From positions 62,001 to 126,000 of the forward strand of contig JANDLT010000002.1 in the NCBI GenBank assembly GCA_024330265.1: DNA of 64,000 nt, in the 5' to 3' direction. Both the position numbers and the translations under genes were made by a program. This stretch comes from Pyrinomonadaceae bacterium MAG19_C2-C3. GTDB taxonomy: Bacteria > Acidobacteriota > Blastocatellia > Pyrinomonadales > Pyrinomonadaceae. Position 1 is the stretch's first letter. Each line of letters begins with the position of its first letter. Under the pieces are notes generated by a model, which did not search any database, was not told the origin of the DNA, and saw only the letters and a list, made by a program, of their open reading frames with translations. Below, in pieces: positions 51,213 to 59,257 of this stretch.

Positions 51213-52373
51213 TCATTTTTGTCGGGCGTTCAATTTAGCCTCTATCATCTGAATCAACCGCTCCGCTTCATCAATCGCAAACTCGACATCAACGATTAAG
51301 CACGGCAGGGTGAAAGGCAAGCCGCGCAGTTTAACCGCGTCTTTAGCGGTCGTCAGTACCGCTTGCGCTCCGTGTCCGCGTGCATGGCGTTCAATCTTCG
51401 TGATGTCGTCGGGCGTGTAACGATGATGGTCGGGGAACGCGGACGTATCAAACACTTGCCAGCCGTCGCCTCTTAAATGATTGACGAAGTTGCCTGGATT
51501 GCCAATCGCACATAGGGAGGCGACGGGTTGCCGCATCAAGTCACGCACATCATTTTGCGATGATGAACCCGCGAGCGAAAGCACGCGGCGTGTTTGTGTG
51601 CGTGCGATAAAGATGGGGCAGCTGTCGCTTTCGAGATTGAGTTTGGCGATGATGCCTGATGTGTCCGCGACTTGTTCGGTGCGCGTCAGGATGATGGCAT
51701 CGGCGCGGCGCAGAGCGGACAGAGGTTCGCGCAAACGTCCGCGCGGCAGAAGATGCCCACTGTTGAAAGGATTCGTCGCGTCAATCGTCACGATGTCGAA
51801 GTCGCGGCGAACGCGAAAGTGTTGGAAGCCGTCATCGAGAATAAACAGACGTGAATTGAAATCTGTGTGTGCCTGACGCGCGGCGGCAACCCGGTCTGTG
51901 TCGCTGATGACGGCGGCGATGCCGAGTAATTGTTCCGCCAGCAAAAGCGGTTCATCGCCGCCATGCGCGACATCGGCGAGGATGTGATGACCGTCGGAAA
52001 CGATGACGCGCTCAAGTTTGCCGCCCGAAGAAGAAGGCTTGCGCCCGTAACCGCGAGAGAGGATGCAGAGCGGAATCGAAGTTTTTCGATGAGCGATGTT
52101 GATGTCGTCGGCGTGCGCCGTGAAGTCGTGTGGCTTGAAATGAGGCGCGAGATTTTCGGCAAGCCAGCGCACCAGAGGCGTCTTGCCCGTGCCGCCCGTC
52201 GTGATGTTGCCGACGCTGATAACGGGCGCGGGCAATGTGTGGCTTGGCAGAGTTCCGCGACGATAAAGCGCAGCACGCACAGATACGCCCACGCCGTAAA
52301 GCGAAGCAAGCAGGGAGAAAGGCGAAAGGCGAAAGTCGAAAGTCGAAAGTGAAGGCGGTTTGTTTTTATTCAT
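51213..52373 (-). CDS. lpxK: Tetraacyldisaccharide 4'-kinase
   Basis: LpxK phosphorylates the 4' position of the lipid A disaccharide at the inner membrane. The 386-residue protein has an N-terminal membrane-associated helix (LLASLYGVGVSVRAALYRRG), Walker A ITTGGTGKTPLV, LSRGYGR, GDEPLLLA, and Walker B-like ILDDGFQH. Residues about 8-18 are encoded by an AGTCGAA heptamer array, so the extreme N-terminus is unlikely to be conserved. The start overlaps the end of waaA by 8 nt and the two form an operon. Confidence 0.94.
   Translation of the reverse strand: MNKNKPPSLSTFDFRLSPFSLLASLYGVGVSVRAALYRRGTLPSHTLPAPVISVGNITTGGTGKTPLVRWLAENLAPHFKPHDFTAHADDINIAHRKTSIPLCILSRGYGRKPSSSGGKLERVIVSDGHHILADVAHGGDEPLLLAEQLLGIAAVISDTDRVAAARQAHTDFNSRLFILDDGFQHFRVRRDFDIVTIDATNPFNSGHLLPRGRLREPLSALRRADAIILTRTEQVADTSGIIAKLNLESDSCPIFIARTQTRRVLSLAGSSSQNDVRDLMRQPVASLCAIGNPGNFVNHLRGDGWQVFDTSAFPDHHRYTPDDITKIERHARGHGAQAVLTTAKDAVKLRGLPFTLPCLIVDVEFAIDEAERLIQMIEAKLNARQK
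52320..52350. repeat. Heptanucleotide array, AGGCGAA/AGTCGAA, within lpxK
   Basis: AGGCGAA twice then AGTCGAA twice, followed by a partial unit. It lies inside the first 20 codons of lpxK and has the same word as 16700-16805. No complementary arm is close by. Confidence 0.7.
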
Positions 52374-53718
52374 CCTTCGTCCTTGCGCCTTTGCCCTTAT
52401 CGCCGTCCACCATAAAGAGCGGTGCGATGAAATCTAAGGTGCGTGAGGTCGCGCCGCGATTGCGTGTGATGACGTGATGGGCGTTTGATATGAGTTGGGC
52501 GCGGTGCGGTTCGTAGTTGAGTAGGTCGCGCATCGCGGCGAGGAGTGATTGTGTCGCGTCGGCGTCGGATACGGACGCGGGAAGTTGGATGAAGGCGTCG
52601 GCTTCACGAAACTCTTGTGTGATGTGGGCGAAGTTGGCGGTGTGCGCGCCCGTGATGACGCACGCTCCGGCGGCGGCGGGTTCGAGAATGTTGTGACCGC
52701 CGCGCGGGGCGATGCTGCCGCCGACAAAGACAATTTCGGCGTGACGATACACTTCGGCGAGTTCACCGATTGAATCAAGCAAGATGATGTCGCTTGTCGC
52801 ATCGTTTGGTAAAGGCGCGGCACTGCGGCGTGAGTATGACGCGGTGTGTTTTTGGATTAACGCCGCCACTTCCGCGAAGCGTTCGGGGTGGCGCGGGGCG
52901 ATAATTAAACGCGGGCGCGCAGTTGGTGAGAGAAGGGAATCATTAAGAAGCGAACTGAAAGCCGCGAGCATGATTTGTTCTTCCGTGTGGTGCGTGCTGG
53001 CGGCGACGATGAGCGGGCGCGCCGCCTCAAGTCGAAAGCGTTCGCACAAGTCGCGCGCATCGCTCACATTTTCCGTGACATCGAATTTGACGTTGCCCGC
53101 GATTTTGACCAGCGAGGCATCCAGTCCGAGTGAAGCGATGCGCCCCGCGTCCGCGTCGGATTGCATCACGGCGACTGATAAATCGTTCACGACGCGCCGC
53201 ATGAAAAACCTAATGCGCCCGTATCCGCGCATTGAACCTGACGACAGACGCCCGTTGACGAGCGCGACGGGGATTGCGCGTCTGTGGCATTCACGCAAAA
53301 AGTTCGCCCACAATTCCGTTTCCATGATAAGCACGACGCCCGGATTGATGCGACGAAGTGCGCGCCGCACGCTCCACGCCCAATCAAACGGAAAGTAAAT
53401 AATCAGCGTCGTAATGTCACCAAACTGCGCCTGTGCGGTGCGTTGTCCGGTCAGCGTCGTGGTCGAGACGACGATGCGGAAGTGCGGATGCCGCGCCAAA
53501 AGTTCCGCGACGACGGGACGCGCCGCCATCGTCTCACCAACCGAGACACAGTGAACCCACACGACGGGACGCGCCGCGTCAAACTCAACACGCGGAACTG
53601 CACCCGTGCGTTGCCAAAAGCCCGCCGCGTACTTGCCATGCCGAATCGCATCAAGCACGAAGCGCGGCAGAAGAATGAGAAACGCGAGAGTGAGGAGAAG
53701 GCTGTATGTGAAATACAC
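52366..53718 (-). CDS. waaA: 3-deoxy-D-manno-octulosonic acid transferase
   Basis: WaaA (KdtA) adds Kdo to lipid A precursors. The 450-residue protein has an N-terminal membrane anchor (YSLLLTLAFLILLPRFV), VWVHCVSVGET and AARPVVAELL. PFDWAWSVRRALRRINPGVVLIMETELWAN carries the acceptor and Glu site, and EVYRHAEIVFVGGSIAPRGGHNILEPAA the CMP-Kdo site. The start is GTG 53718. With lpxK downstream (8-nt overlap) it covers late lipid A/Kdo assembly. Whether it adds one or more Kdo cannot be told. Confidence 0.95.
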   Translation of the reverse strand: MYFTYSLLLTLAFLILLPRFVLDAIRHGKYAAGFWQRTGAVPRVEFDAARPVVWVHCVSVGETMAARPVVAELLARHPHFRIVVSTTTLTGQRTAQAQFGDITTLIIYFPFDWAWSVRRALRRINPGVVLIMETELWANFLRECHRRAIPVALVNGRLSSGSMRGYGRIRFFMRRVVNDLSVAVMQSDADAGRIASLGLDASLVKIAGNVKFDVTENVSDARDLCERFRLEAARPLIVAASTHHTEEQIMLAAFSSLLNDSLLSPTARPRLIIAPRHPERFAEVAALIQKHTASYSRRSAAPLPNDATSDIILLDSIGELAEVYRHAEIVFVGGSIAPRGGHNILEPAAAGACVITGAHTANFAHITQEFREADAFIQLPASVSDADATQSLLAAMRDLLNYEPHRAQLISNAHHVITRNRGATSRTLDFIAPLFMVDGDKGKGARTKDE

Positions 53719-53732
53719 GAGAAGCAGAGCTT

Positions 53733-53808
53733 AGTTGATAGTTGATAGTGGATAACGGATAGTTTGAGAACAGCTTCTTCACTATCCACTATCCGTTATC
53801 CACTATCA
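53733..53808. repeat. Heptanucleotide inverted array, AGTTGAT/ACTATCC words
   Basis: Left arm: AGTTGAT twice, AGTGGAT, AACGGAT, AGTTTGA (53733-53767). Right arm: ACTATCC twice, GTTATCC, ACTATCA (53781-53808). The arms pair with a short loop in the 91-nt space between efp and waaA and may separate their transcripts. Confidence 0.8.
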
Positions 53809-53809
53809 A

Positions 53810-54376
53810 CTAAGTTTTCGCTCTTTCGAGGTATTTCCCTTCAATCGGGTCAACGCGAATGCGGTCGCCTTCGTTGACGAACGGCGGGACGGAAACCGTG
53901 ACACCGTTTTCTAGGAGCGCGGGTTTGTTGACGTTCGAGACGGTCGCGCTTTTTAATGTCGGGTCGGTGCGCGTGACGGTAAATTCCAGAGACGGCGGAA
54001 GATCAATGCCGATGGGCGCGCCTTCGTAAAATTCGGCTTGAATGTGGATGCCGGGCGTGAGCCACTGCGCGGCGTCGCCCAAGTCTTCTTCGGTCAGGGC
54101 GGTCTGTTCGTAGCTCTCCGTGTTCATAAAGTGATACTGCGAACCGTCGGCATAGAGAAACTCCATCTCGTGTTGTTCAAGCGCGGCTTTCTCAACGGTA
54201 TCATTGGAGCGGAAGCGATGTTCAAACGATGCGCCGGTGCGTATGTTGCGAAGTTTCGCCTGCACCATCGCGCGCAAGTTGCCGGGTGTGTGATGACGAA
54301 ACTCCATGATTTTGCACGGCGCGCCTTCAAAGACGATGACCATGCCGCGCCGGATTTGGGTTGCGGAAATTGCCAT
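53810..54376 (-). CDS. efp: Elongation factor P
   Basis: EF-P relieves ribosome stalling at proline runs. The 188-residue protein has the three beta domains: [20 protein letters not shown], then the middle OB domain, and the C-terminal ending [17 protein letters not shown]. The domain I tip, usually PGKG or a loop with Lys/Arg that is post-translationally modified, here reads TPGNLRA (P31-G32-N33). Asn therefore occupies the modified position. No epmA, epmB or earP-like gene is in the window. It is flanked by a heptamer hairpin. Confidence 0.95.
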   Translation of the reverse strand: MAISATQIRRGMVIVFEGAPCKIMEFRHHTPGNLRAMVQAKLRNIRTGASFEHRFRSNDTVEKAALEQHEMEFLYADGSQYHFMNTESYEQTALTEEDLGDAAQWLTPGIHIQAEFYEGAPIGIDLPPSLEFTVTRTDPTLKSATVSNVNKPALLENGVTVSVPPFVNEGDRIRVDPIEGKYLERAKT

Positions 54377-54529
54377 TAAAAATTTTTACTCTCCGTTGAA
54401 ATTATTACCGACGGACGAAAGCGTTTTTATCAACGCTTCAAAATTGCGGTAAGTGTTTGGTATTGAATGAACCTCAGTCTAACGAGAGGCGCGGGTTTGT
54501 GTCTAGCCAGAAGGATACAGGCAAAGAAA

Positions 54530-54907
54530 TCACACTCCGCACTTCCGATTTTCTTCGACGAGTTCCGCTTCGTCTAATTGCGTGGGGTTATAACAGACTT
54601 TGGCGGGTGCGGCGACTGTGAAAGCCATGCCTGCCGCCTTGTTCATCGTCGTTGTGCGAGTGAACGATTCATTGTTGACTTTATATCTAAAAGTGATGCG
54701 AATGTTGTCGGTAGTACGGTCGCGGTAAATATCTTGACCTCTCCCCCGACTCGTATAAACTTCAATAACTTGGGCGGGAGTTTCGGCAATCATCCGTGCG
54801 CGTCGTTGGTCATCTTGGCGAAAAGCGTAGTAGGTCGCTGTACCACTGACGCAGATAACAATTAACAGACAAAGAAATAAAATATTTTCTCGTTTGTTCT
54901 GATTCAT
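54530..54907 (-). CDS. Single-pass membrane protein, DUF3592-like
   Basis: The 125-residue protein has one membrane helix (ILFLCLLIVICVSGTATYYAF) near the N-terminus. A small outer beta-rich domain follows with ITFRYKVNNESFTRTTTMNKAAGMAFTVAAPAKVCYNPTQLDEAEL, the pattern of DUF3592 proteins. Function is unknown. Its ATG directly follows the stop of the 65-residue gene, so the three small genes at 54530-55289 form a tight operon. Confidence 0.7.
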   Translation of the reverse strand: MNQNKRENILFLCLLIVICVSGTATYYAFRQDDQRRARMIAETPAQVIEVYTSRGRGQDIYRDRTTDNIRITFRYKVNNESFTRTTTMNKAAGMAFTVAAPAKVCYNPTQLDEAELVEENRKCGV

Positions 54908-55105
54908 TTAAGTTTGCGATGGGCGAAGCCAATGTTCAGACCAATCATCGAAATCAGAGACTTCTTCACCGTCCACAATCAACGTGTATAAGTGTTCGGC
55001 GGGAAAGTCGTTGAGACGAATCACACATCGCTCGCCTTCAAAGTTTGCGACGAACGGATGAAACGGGTCGGAAGATTTTTTCCAAATAATTCTTCGTTTC
55101 AACAT
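54908..55105 (-). CDS. Small protein of unknown function (65 residues)
   Basis: The product reads MLKRRIIWKKSSDPFHPFVA, then NFEGERCVIRLNDFPAEHLYTLIVDGEEVSDFDDWSEHWLRP. It is acidic, rich in aromatics and has no signal peptide. It resembles small one-domain beta proteins found in many operons, but I cannot name a family. It starts 4 nt after the stop of the 59-residue gene and ends directly at the next ATG. Confidence 0.65.
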   Translation of the reverse strand: MLKRRIIWKKSSDPFHPFVANFEGERCVIRLNDFPAEHLYTLIVDGEEVSDFDDWSEHWLRPSQT

Positions 55106-55109
55106 CGCT

Positions 55110-55289
55110 TTAGGCTGCCTTTAATCTGGCGAGGATTTCGTTTGTTTCTAAGTTCAACTTATCTATCTCGTCTTGGTCGCGCATCATCTTTTCGTTGGCG
55201 CGTTTCATCTCCGCGAACATCTCATTAACCGTCGCTTCGTAGTCGGTGTCGTCGTCGGCAGTGATGTCGGGCGTGATTGTTTTACTCAT
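55110..55289 (-). CDS. Small coiled-coil protein (59 residues)
   Basis: From ATG 55289 the frame gives 59 codons: MSKTITPDITADDDTDYEAT, then VNEMFAEMKRANEKMMRDQD and EIDKLNLETNEILARLKAA, ending TAA at 55110. The second half has a heptad pattern of Met, Leu and Ile expected of a helical coiled coil. It is below the usual 60-residue cut-off, so automated calls could miss it. Tight spacing with the two genes downstream supports reality. Confidence 0.65.
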   Translation of the reverse strand: MSKTITPDITADDDTDYEATVNEMFAEMKRANEKMMRDQDEIDKLNLETNEILARLKAA

Positions 55290-55348
55290 GATTTTAATAA
55301 CCTCTGAAACGGATTTTCAGCACAACTGAATTCTGTGGCTTAAAGTGT

Positions 55349-56089
55349 TTATGCCGCGCGTGCTTTCTGTGTGCGACGGGTGCGGGCGACGTGTTCGAGC
55401 CAGTCTTGGGCTTCCTTGTAGCGCGGGTGGCGAGCTTCTTCGGTGCGGAAGGTGCGTGTGTGATAAAGCCGTCTGCCGCCGACGATGCGGGCGGGGTGTT
55501 TGATGTGGAGCATTTCGTGAAAGAGAATGTATTCGACGAACCATCGGGGAACATCGGGTGAATCTAGGGTTTTGGAAATGACGATAGTTTCGTATGCGGC
55601 GTCGTGATGACCGAGTATGCGGCGCGTGCGTGTGCGCGACCATGAGAGCGTCGGTTTTTCAATCGCGCTGTCGAACATCTCGCGGTTGACGCGGGTGAAC
55701 ATCGTATCAAGGTTGTATGTGTGACCTTTGGCACTCGTGATGATTTTGCGTCCGCGACGGCGGCGCGCGAGGTCTGAAGCGCGCAAACTTTCGGGCGAGC
55801 AAGCATAGTCACGATACGTTCGGTTGTGCGCGTCGGAAACTTTTTTGCGAAGCAGTTTGGCGACGAGGATAAAGGCGAGGGCGTGGTGGATGCCCGTCGG
55901 AGCATCACGGAAAATATCGGAGATGCGAACGTAGATGCGCCCTTGACGCAGGCGAATCGTGTGATGGATTCCGGCGTAAGGATAGAGGCGGACATCTATT
56001 TCGGGTGCGAGTCGCGTCGGGGCGAGTGTGTGTAAGGCTTCGCGGTAGAGCAGTGCAAGTTGCGGTTGCATTTCGGATGAGGTCGGCAT
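55349..56089 (-). CDS. YgjP/SprT-like zinc metallopeptidase-domain protein
   Basis: The 246-residue protein has a zinc motif in YILFHEMLHIKHP (HExxH with a further His), preceded by RWFVEYILFHE as in the DUF45/SprT group. The N-terminal half contains a second segment (GIHHALAFILVAKLLRKKV) that looks like a decayed copy of the same helix without HExxH. The stretch RTRTRRILGHHDAAYETIVISKTLDSPDVP is typical of the family. Known relatives act in nucleic-acid or RNA-linked peptide turnover. Cytoplasmic; no signal peptide. Confidence 0.8.
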   Translation of the reverse strand: MPTSSEMQPQLALLYREALHTLAPTRLAPEIDVRLYPYAGIHHTIRLRQGRIYVRISDIFRDAPTGIHHALAFILVAKLLRKKVSDAHNRTYRDYACSPESLRASDLARRRRGRKIITSAKGHTYNLDTMFTRVNREMFDSAIEKPTLSWSRTRTRRILGHHDAAYETIVISKTLDSPDVPRWFVEYILFHEMLHIKHPARIVGGRRLYHTRTFRTEEARHPRYKEAQDWLEHVARTRRTQKARAA

Positions 56090-56221
56090 AAAAGCACCTA
56101 AAAATGGTAAAAACAGGTTAATACACAGTGTGAGAGCGATAATCGTGCGCCGCCCGAAGCGGTGCTGTCAACCCGCCTGAACGTCTTGTGATAAGGGTTA
56201 AATTGAACGAATGAAAGCGGA

Positions 56222-56251
56222 TTGCGCGATTTTCCGATGCTCCGCTATACT
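56222..56251 (+). promoter_or_regulatory. Candidate sigma-70-type promoter for hrcA
   Basis: TTGCGC at 56222-56227 and TATACT at 56246-56251 are separated by 18 nt, about 60 nt before the hrcA ATG. The -35 is weak. No CIRCE operator (TTAGCACTC-N9-GAGTGCTAA) is visible in 56090-56312. Confidence 0.4.
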
Positions 56252-56312
56252 GACCCGAACGCATCAGAAGCGTTTCCGGCATTCCACACAACCGTTTTAT
56301 TAAATTTCAAAG

Positions 56313-57422
56313 ATGGCAATATCGTCTTCCAACTCTGCCGAATGGCAGCCCGACGCCCGCGCGCAAATCGTTCTGGCGTGGATTATCAAAGAACATCTCG
56401 TCACGGGCGAACCCGTCGGGTCGCGCACCGTCGCGGAATTGTGCGCCGCCACCGGCGGCTGGAGTCCGGCGACGATTCGCAACACGATGGCGGAACTCGA
56501 AGATGCAAACCTCGTCGAGCAACCGCACACGAGCGCGGGGCGCGTGCCGACGGATAAAGGTTATCGCTTTTTCGTTGACCATCTAGTCGCGCGTGAGAAA
56601 GGCTTGTCGCGCAGTGATGTCGCCCGCGTCAACCGCGTACTTGGAGCGGCGGAAGCGAGAGGTGAATCGGGGAAATTGATGGGGCGCGTTTCGCATCTGT
56701 TAAGTCAACTCTCCGATAGCGTCGGCATCGTCATCGCCCCGCCACTCGCGGGCAACGCCTTACAGCACATAGAGTTCGTGCAGTTGTCGGATAAGCGCGT
56801 TCTTGTCGTGCTGGTGTTCATGCCGAACATCGTGCAGAACCGCGTGATACGACTTGACGAACCTTTGACGCAGGCGGAACTCGAACGCACGGCGCGCTAC
56901 CTGAACGCCGAATATAGCGGCAAGAGTCTGCTTCAGATTCGCGCCGAGATTTTGCATTCAATGCAGGAGGAGAAGCGGCTTTACGACCAACTCGCGCGCA
57001 CCGCGATGATGCTCTGCGAACGCAGTTTGGAAGTCGCGGAAGAAACGACGGAGGACGTTTATATTGACGGAGCCTCAAACATTTTGACGAAGCCGGATTT
57101 CAATGATATGAACCGCGCCGGTGAACTGCTGCGTATGCTCGAAGAGAAATCGCGGTTGATTGCGATTCTCAATGAGTGCATCAACCGTAGCGGCGCGCCG
57201 GGCGGAGCGTGGGGCGATGTGCGCGTCGCCATCGGGCGCGAGAACGCCGCGCCGTCAATGCAAACCTGTACGCTCGTCACTGCGTCGTATCGCATCGGCA
57301 CGGGCGGAAGTTGCGGCACACTCGCCATTGTCGGTTCGATGCGAATCGAATACGGGCGGACGATGGCACTCGTCAGTCATCTCGCGCGCTCAATCGAACG
57401 CTCGTTATGTGACGATGTATGA
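56313..57422 (+). CDS. hrcA: Heat-inducible transcription repressor HrcA
   Basis: HrcA represses chaperone genes by binding CIRCE. The 369-residue protein has an N-terminal winged helix (VGSRTVAELC, GGWSPATIRNTMAELEDANLVEQPHTSAGRVPTDKGYRFFVD) and the inserted and GAF-like domains (LSDSVGIVIAPP, LRMLEEKS). Near the C-terminus GGSCGTLAIVGSMRIEYGRTMALV is diagnostic. It heads the cluster with grpE, dnaK and dnaJ. No recognisable CIRCE site was found near any of them. Confidence 0.95.
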   Translation: MAISSSNSAEWQPDARAQIVLAWIIKEHLVTGEPVGSRTVAELCAATGGWSPATIRNTMAELEDANLVEQPHTSAGRVPTDKGYRFFVDHLVAREKGLSRSDVARVNRVLGAAEARGESGKLMGRVSHLLSQLSDSVGIVIAPPLAGNALQHIEFVQLSDKRVLVVLVFMPNIVQNRVIRLDEPLTQAELERTARYLNAEYSGKSLLQIRAEILHSMQEEKRLYDQLARTAMMLCERSLEVAEETTEDVYIDGASNILTKPDFNDMNRAGELLRMLEEKSRLIAILNECINRSGAPGGAWGDVRVAIGRENAAPSMQTCTLVTASYRIGTGGSCGTLAIVGSMRIEYGRTMALVSHLARSIERSLCDDV

Positions 57423-57483
57423 TGTGGTGATGGGTGATGCTTTTGTTATTTTCAAATTCGGTTAAGAACGGATAGGTGCTGAC

Positions 57484-58293
57484 TTGGACGATGCCACAAA
57501 TTCCCCGCGTCACGACGGCGGCGAGACTCAAGACGGTGCGGCGGAGCGCGACACCGAGGTCTATGATGTCACGGATGCCGATGCGATGTTTGACTTGGAA
57601 AGCTTTGCCGCCGCCGCTATTGCCGATACGACGGAAGCACGCGCAGAGGAGCAACCCGCCGCGACGCACGACTCGACTAACGCCGATAACGCAAAACCAG
57701 TTGACGCGAAACAGGTTGATGCGAAAGAACAACCTTCGCTGGGAAGCGATGCGGCGGGACCTCTAATGATTGAATTGATTGCGACGCGCGCCGAACTGCG
57801 GCGCGTCGAAGGCGAGTTGGAACAGCGCGCAGAAGACGCGAAAGGAATTGATGCCGAACGGGTAGAGATGCTTGACCAGCAAGCGCGTCTGAAAGCCGAC
57901 TTCGATAATTTCCGTCGTCGCGCCGAACGCGCACGCACCGAAACTTACGGGCAAATCGTCGGTGAAGTCGTCGGCAAATTGCTTCCCATCGCGGACAATT
58001 TGCGGCGCGCACTCGACACGGCAGAGATGGGGGCGGCTAATCGCTCGCTGGAGTTGGAACAGTTCACGCAAGGCATCGAACTCATTCACAAACAGTTGAG
58101 CGACACGCTTAAAATTTACGGAGTCGCCGCGATTCCCACCGTCGGCGCGACCTTTGACCCGAACGTGCATGAAGCGATTGCACTTGAAGATTCGGATGAA
58201 TTTGACTCGAATACGGTGATTGCCGAAATCGTGCGCGGCTATACGCTCGGCGGTAAATTACTGCGTCCCGCAATGGTCAAAGTCGCCAAGTAA
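57484..58293 (+). CDS. grpE: Nucleotide exchange factor GrpE
   Basis: GrpE drives ADP release from DnaK. The 269-residue protein has a long acidic, low-complexity N-terminus (about 90 residues, rich in Asp, Ala and Thr). The coiled coil follows (MLDQQARLKADFDNFRRRAERARTE), then the beta-wing domain (GVAAIPTVGATFDPNVHEAIALED, ending GGKLLRPAMVKVAK). The start is TTG 57484. It is about 70 residues longer than E. coli GrpE, all at the N-terminus. Confidence 0.95.
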   Translation: MDDATNSPRHDGGETQDGAAERDTEVYDVTDADAMFDLESFAAAAIADTTEARAEEQPAATHDSTNADNAKPVDAKQVDAKEQPSLGSDAAGPLMIELIATRAELRRVEGELEQRAEDAKGIDAERVEMLDQQARLKADFDNFRRRAERARTETYGQIVGEVVGKLLPIADNLRRALDTAEMGAANRSLELEQFTQGIELIHKQLSDTLKIYGVAAIPTVGATFDPNVHEAIALEDSDEFDSNTVIAEIVRGYTLGGKLLRPAMVKVAK

Positions 58294-58297
58294 GTTG

Positions 58298-58795
58298 ATG
58301 ACCCGAAGCGGCAAACGACTCATCGAACGGGGCGTCATAGGCGGCAGACAACCCGCTTATAATTTAATTGATGAAAAGCAACGTGAGTACATTTTAGGCG
58401 AGTTCAAAGCTATTGGCGGCGACCCCGCTATTTTGGCTTTTAACGAAGGTTCATTCACCGGATACGATGATGCCGCCGATAAAATCAACATTAAGGGAAA
58501 TATATTTCCACGCGAAACAGAGTCGCATCCCCGTTCAAGAATGGGTGTTCGGGCGGTATTGGCACATGAACTCGCGCATCGTCGTTACCGTTTCACGCCG
58601 CTTAGACCCGGCAGTTGGAACGATGAATTTCGCACCAGCTACTGGGCGGCAAAGAACATTCCGAACCTATCGAAGCGCGACCGTGCCGACCTTATCAATG
58701 ATGCTATGATGAGGGCGGACGAAGCGCAACAAAGTTTTCGCCGCTTGAATGCCGTGATGAAAAGTATTTTGCGAGGTGAATATGAACCTAAGTAA
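58298..58795 (+). CDS. Putative zincin-like metalloprotein in the chaperone cluster
   Basis: From ATG 58298, just 4 nt after grpE, the protein has 165 residues. Its core RAVLAHELAHRRYR contains HExxH, the zinc-protease signature. Surroundings (SFTGYDDAADKINIKGNIFP before it, DEFRTSYWAAKNIPNLSKRDRADLINDA after it) are not a family I know. The composition and position between grpE and dnaK look like an inserted module. The next gene overlaps it by 14 nt. A toxin-domain protein with an immunity partner, or a chaperone-associated peptidase, are both possible. Function is not established. Confidence 0.7.
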   Translation: MTRSGKRLIERGVIGGRQPAYNLIDEKQREYILGEFKAIGGDPAILAFNEGSFTGYDDAADKINIKGNIFPRETESHPRSRMGVRAVLAHELAHRRYRFTPLRPGSWNDEFRTSYWAAKNIPNLSKRDRADLINDAMMRADEAQQSFRRLNAVMKSILRGEYEPK

Positions 58796-59009
58796 CGTCG
58801 AACGTGAAGGACTATCAATTGAGGCTCGTACAGGCAGTGTCAGAGAATCGAACCACGCGGAGCTTGCGTACATGGAGTGGCGAAGCACAGGCAAAACTGA
58901 TTTAAGATGTCTGCGATGCGGCGGACACTTCAAGTTTGAGAGTTGGGAAAGCGCGTATCGAATAACCTGCGAAAATAAAGATTATAGCCGCACTGTGCGC
59001 GGCATCTGA
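58782..59009 (+). CDS. Small CxxC protein, coupled to the zincin-like gene
   Basis: ATG 58782 has GAGGTGA upstream and gives 75 residues: MNLSNVEREGLSIEARTGSV, then ESNHAELAYMEWRSTGKTDLRCLRCGGHFKFESWESAYRITCENKD. CLRCGG plus a later Cys suggests a zinc-knuckle-like fold. The 14-nt overlap with the zincin-like gene shows translational coupling, so the two probably work together. I do not recognise a family. The 248-nt gap to dnaK that follows contains a 10-bp direct repeat ATCTGACCTC (59004-59013 and 59228-59237) and no gene. Confidence 0.65.
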   Translation: MNLSNVEREGLSIEARTGSVRESNHAELAYMEWRSTGKTDLRCLRCGGHFKFESWESAYRITCENKDYSRTVRGI

Positions 59010-59257
59010 CCTCTTTTCGCGCTCACATTAAACCTGACAGAAGGAAAGTGAGTTGTGTTTTGAAGACCGAATCTCAAATCAAAACGCGACGCAAAATTAA
59101 ATAGTAGTTGAAATTTCTGCTCGCGGCTTGTTAATGTAGTCGGGCGGTAATCCTTAACCGCTCTCTCCTGCCGCCAGCCATTCAGGTCTTTCCTCCGCCG
59201 AACGGCTCGCCACATCTTCACTTCGTCATCTGACCTCATCAAAAAAGAATATCAGTT

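Noticed and set aside
58982..59242. 86-codon minus-strand frame between the CxxC gene and dnaK
   Set aside because: Arg-rich, no ribosome site, no recognisable family; most likely noise in the spacer.
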